Source: Sporolactobacillus sp. CQH2019
GTDB lineage: Bacteria > Bacillota > Bacilli > Bacillales > Sporolactobacillaceae
Length of the DNA: 64,000 nucleotides
Direction: 5' to 3'
Assembly: GCF_028765345.1 (NCBI RefSeq)
Contig: NZ_JARAJZ010000001.1
Coordinates: 558,001-622,000 of the forward strand
Shown here: positions 62,344 to 64,000 of the stretch, in pieces
Layout of the letters: the number at the start of each line of letters is the position of its first letter
How positions within the stretch are numbered: position 1 is the first letter of the stretch
Made by a program: the position numbers and the translations under genes
Notes under the pieces: model-generated
What the model was told of the DNA's origin: nothing
Database searches by the model: none
What the model saw: the letters and a program-made list of their open reading frames with translations, nothing else

Positions 62344-63369
62344 ATGAATAAGAAAAACATTTCAATTAAAGAAATTGCCAAGCTGAGCGGAGTTTCAGTC
62401 GCTACAGTGTCTCGTGTGATTAACAATAACGGGAGATTTTCCGAAGAAACACGCAAGAAAATCCTCAAAATAATTGAAGAAAATAATTACAGCACCAACG
62501 TTATAGCTAAAAGTTTACGCATGAAAAAATCTAATACGATCGGCATCATGGTGCCGGATATTAGTAATTTCTTCTTTTCCAGCATTGTTCAGGAAATCGA
62601 AAGAATCATGTTCGAGCAGGGATATTCGACAATTATTTGCAACACGGCCAGAAATATAGACAAAGAAACGGCTTATTTAAGAATGCTGGAAAGTAAAATG
62701 ATCGACGGCCTTATCGTTATTTCGGGATTAAGAGAATTCGGGATCGAAAATATGTCAAAACAGATTCCTCTCGTTTGTATCGATAGAAAGCCTAAAGATA
62801 CTGATAATACAGCTTTTATCGAATCCGACCATTTGGAAGGCGCCAAGCTGGCTACCACAGAACTCATTAACGCCGGAGCAACAAAAATAATTATCATGAT
62901 GCACGCCTTAACGTCTTCGTCACAAGAGGCTCGTTTAAATGGCTTTGTAAGCGTTTTTAAACAGCGGCGCATCCCCATAAGCGATAATAACATCGTCAAA
63001 ATTCCTAAAATGAACAAAGAAGAAGAAGTTATTTATATAAGAAATTTTTTACAAAATAATTGTGTTCTCAGCAAGAGTATTAATGGGATATTTGCTATTA
63101 ATGATTCCATAGGCATTACAATCTTAAAAGAAGCAAAGACACTCGGAATAAATGTTCCCCTTGATTTAAAGGTTATTGGTTTCGATAATATACCGGAAGC
63201 AAGTATCATTACACCCGGGTTAAGCACCATTAAACAAGACTACAAACAAATAGCTAAAAAGGCATGTGAGACTTTGATCAATAGCATTAAAAGCCCTGAC
63301 ACTATTACTCCGGTAAGACAAGAAATTCCAGTGACATTAATTAAGAGAGGATCAACAACAGGTATTTAA
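62344..63369 (+). CDS. LacI-family transcriptional repressor
   Basis: 341 residues: N-terminal HTH (SIKEIAKLSGVSVATVSRVINN) with hinge helix, then a periplasmic-binding-like effector domain (IGIMVPDISNFFFSSIVQEIE, NGIFAINDSIGI, IGFDNIPEAS). ATG at 62344 follows AGGTGAG; an in-frame GTG 9 bases upstream overlaps that site. It diverges from bglP and precedes an epimerase gene; identical operator-like words stand before both, so it likely controls both. Confidence 0.93.
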   Translation: MNKKNISIKEIAKLSGVSVATVSRVINNNGRFSEETRKKILKIIEENNYSTNVIAKSLRMKKSNTIGIMVPDISNFFFSSIVQEIERIMFEQGYSTIICNTARNIDKETAYLRMLESKMIDGLIVISGLREFGIENMSKQIPLVCIDRKPKDTDNTAFIESDHLEGAKLATTELINAGATKIIIMMHALTSSSQEARLNGFVSVFKQRRIPISDNNIVKIPKMNKEEEVIYIRNFLQNNCVLSKSINGIFAINDSIGITILKEAKTLGINVPLDLKVIGFDNIPEASIITPGLSTIKQDYKQIAKKACETLINSIKSPDTITPVRQEIPVTLIKRGSTTGI

Positions 63370-63381
63370 CTAAACCAGGTG

Positions 63382-63440
63382 TTGACATTTGTGATCGGCC
63401 ATAGTTATAATATATTTCGTAAAGGGTAATCGTTTTCTCA
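63382..63440 (+). promoter_or_regulatory. Promoter-operator of the epimerase gene
   Basis: -35 TTGACA (63382-63387), 18 bases, -10 TATAAT (63406-63411). GGTAATCGTTTTCTCA (63425-63440) covers the start point, identical to the site at 62119-62134. Confidence 0.8.
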
Positions 63441-63533
63441 ATTTAATTTTAGATTTATCTGCTTATGGCTGACAATACAATTATGATCATTTATTCGCAT
63501 GGGTAAACAATTACTCAAAGGGAGGCTATTATT

Positions 63534-64000
63534 ATGAAAAAAATACTCCTGCCTTCTATGATGTGTGCCGATTTTTCATCATTAAATAGAGAAGTTAAAG
63601 AACTGGACGCTGCAGGAGCAGATGGATTTCACATGGATATAATGGACGGCCATTATGTTCCGAATTTCGGCATTAGTCCGGAAGATTATGCTGTCATCAG
63701 AAGCGCTACCAAAAAGACAATGGATGCTCACTTAATGATCCAAGAGCCTTCAAATTACATCAATTATTTTCATGAATTAGGGGCCAATATTATTTATATT
63801 CATCCTGACAGTGATAAGCATCCCGCACGGACAATAGATTCAATACACAATCTTGATATTAAAGCCGGAATAGCAATAAACCCTGATATTTCAATTGAAG
63901 TTATTAAGTCTCTGCTGGATCTAACCGACTACGTTTTGGTCATGACGGTTAATCCCGGATTTTCCGGTCAAAAATATTTAAATTATGTCGATAAGAAGAT
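63534..64000 (+). CDS. ribulose-phosphate 3-epimerase family protein (partial)
   Basis: First about 155 residues, cut by the window end. Family motifs: LLPSMMCADFSSLNREVKEL, HMDIMDGHYVPNFG (metal ligands H and D), DAHLMI (H), and VMTVNPGFSGQ with the catalytic region. The PSMMCADF head and NFGIS (not ITFGP as in ordinary Rpe) make it more like the allulose-6-phosphate epimerase (AlsE) branch. GGGAGG lies 8 bases before the ATG. Probable first gene of another sugar operon. Confidence 0.85.
   Translation, partial: MKKILLPSMMCADFSSLNREVKELDAAGADGFHMDIMDGHYVPNFGISPEDYAVIRSATKKTMDAHLMIQEPSNYINYFHELGANIIYIHPDSDKHPARTIDSIHNLDIKAGIAINPDISIEVIKSLLDLTDYVLVMTVNPGFSGQKYLNYVDKK

Noticed and set aside
1-64000. 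tRNA, rRNA, tmRNA or origin sequences
   Set aside because: I looked for conserved tRNA arms, rRNA-like blocks and DnaA-box clusters and saw none; a covariance-model search would settle this.

Overview
The window looks like chromosomal DNA of a Gram-positive, endospore-forming Bacillales bacterium. The evidence is three T-box leaders, strong AGGAGG-type ribosome sites with frequent GTG/TTG starts, a CotD-like spore coat gene, an FbpB-like small basic protein, an alsR/alsS/alsD acetoin locus, a MleR/malate-permease type pair and several PTS genes. The near-50% GC core and fermentative gene set suggest a Sporolactobacillus-like genus; this is inference, since no rRNA gene is present.

Layout. 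1-2.2 kb: end of a SNF2 helicase plus a SWIM protein (ywqA-ywqB type), convergent with an IlvN-like ACT protein under its own T-box. 2.7-6.1 kb: hom-thrC-thrB. 6.3-7.6 kb: a non-coding array of about 57 units of ~21 bp, then a 30-residue membrane peptide and an RpiR regulator. 9.6-15.7 kb: aroA (chorismate mutase-DAHP synthase), T-box-hisC, T-box-aminotransferase-serA. The three T-boxes read best as Thr, Phe and Ser specifiers, matching the pathways beside them. 15.8-31.3 kb: HAD phosphatase, BNR-repeat membrane protein, chemoreceptor-like protein, alsSD with divergent alsR, AI-2E-type permease, cardiolipin synthase, AraC regulator, aquaglyceroporin, DedA, glutaredoxin and CBS protein. 31.8-37.5 kb: FtsW/RodA, MntH, a second ~21-bp repeat block (two adjoining sub-arrays) and an amino-acid permease.

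37.8-47.5 kb is accessory: merR-merA; then an AT-richer sugar island (DeoR repressor, split fructose-type PTS IIA-IIB-IIC, two class II aldolases, ROK kinase), bracketed on the left by a ~95-bp fragment of the oxidoreductase gene whose intact copy lies on the right. 47.6-54.6 kb: an Nramp-like transporter behind a perfect Fur box, cotD, LysR/AEC transporter pair, HAD phosphatase, Asp/Glu racemase and FbpB-like gene.

54.7-58.5 kb looks like the wreck of a polymorphic-toxin locus: a secreted-toxin N-terminus with a pre-toxin domain whose toxic tip is replaced by an IS3-family transposase fragment, a membrane-anchored MerR/zinc-ribbon regulator, a candidate small RNA and one intact plus two decayed copies of a small membrane protein. 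58.6-64 kb: beta-glucoside PTS (bglP) and GH1 phospho-beta-glucosidase with a divergent LacI repressor; near-identical operator-like sites lie before bglP and before the final, truncated sugar-phosphate epimerase gene. No rRNA, tRNA or CRISPR array was found.
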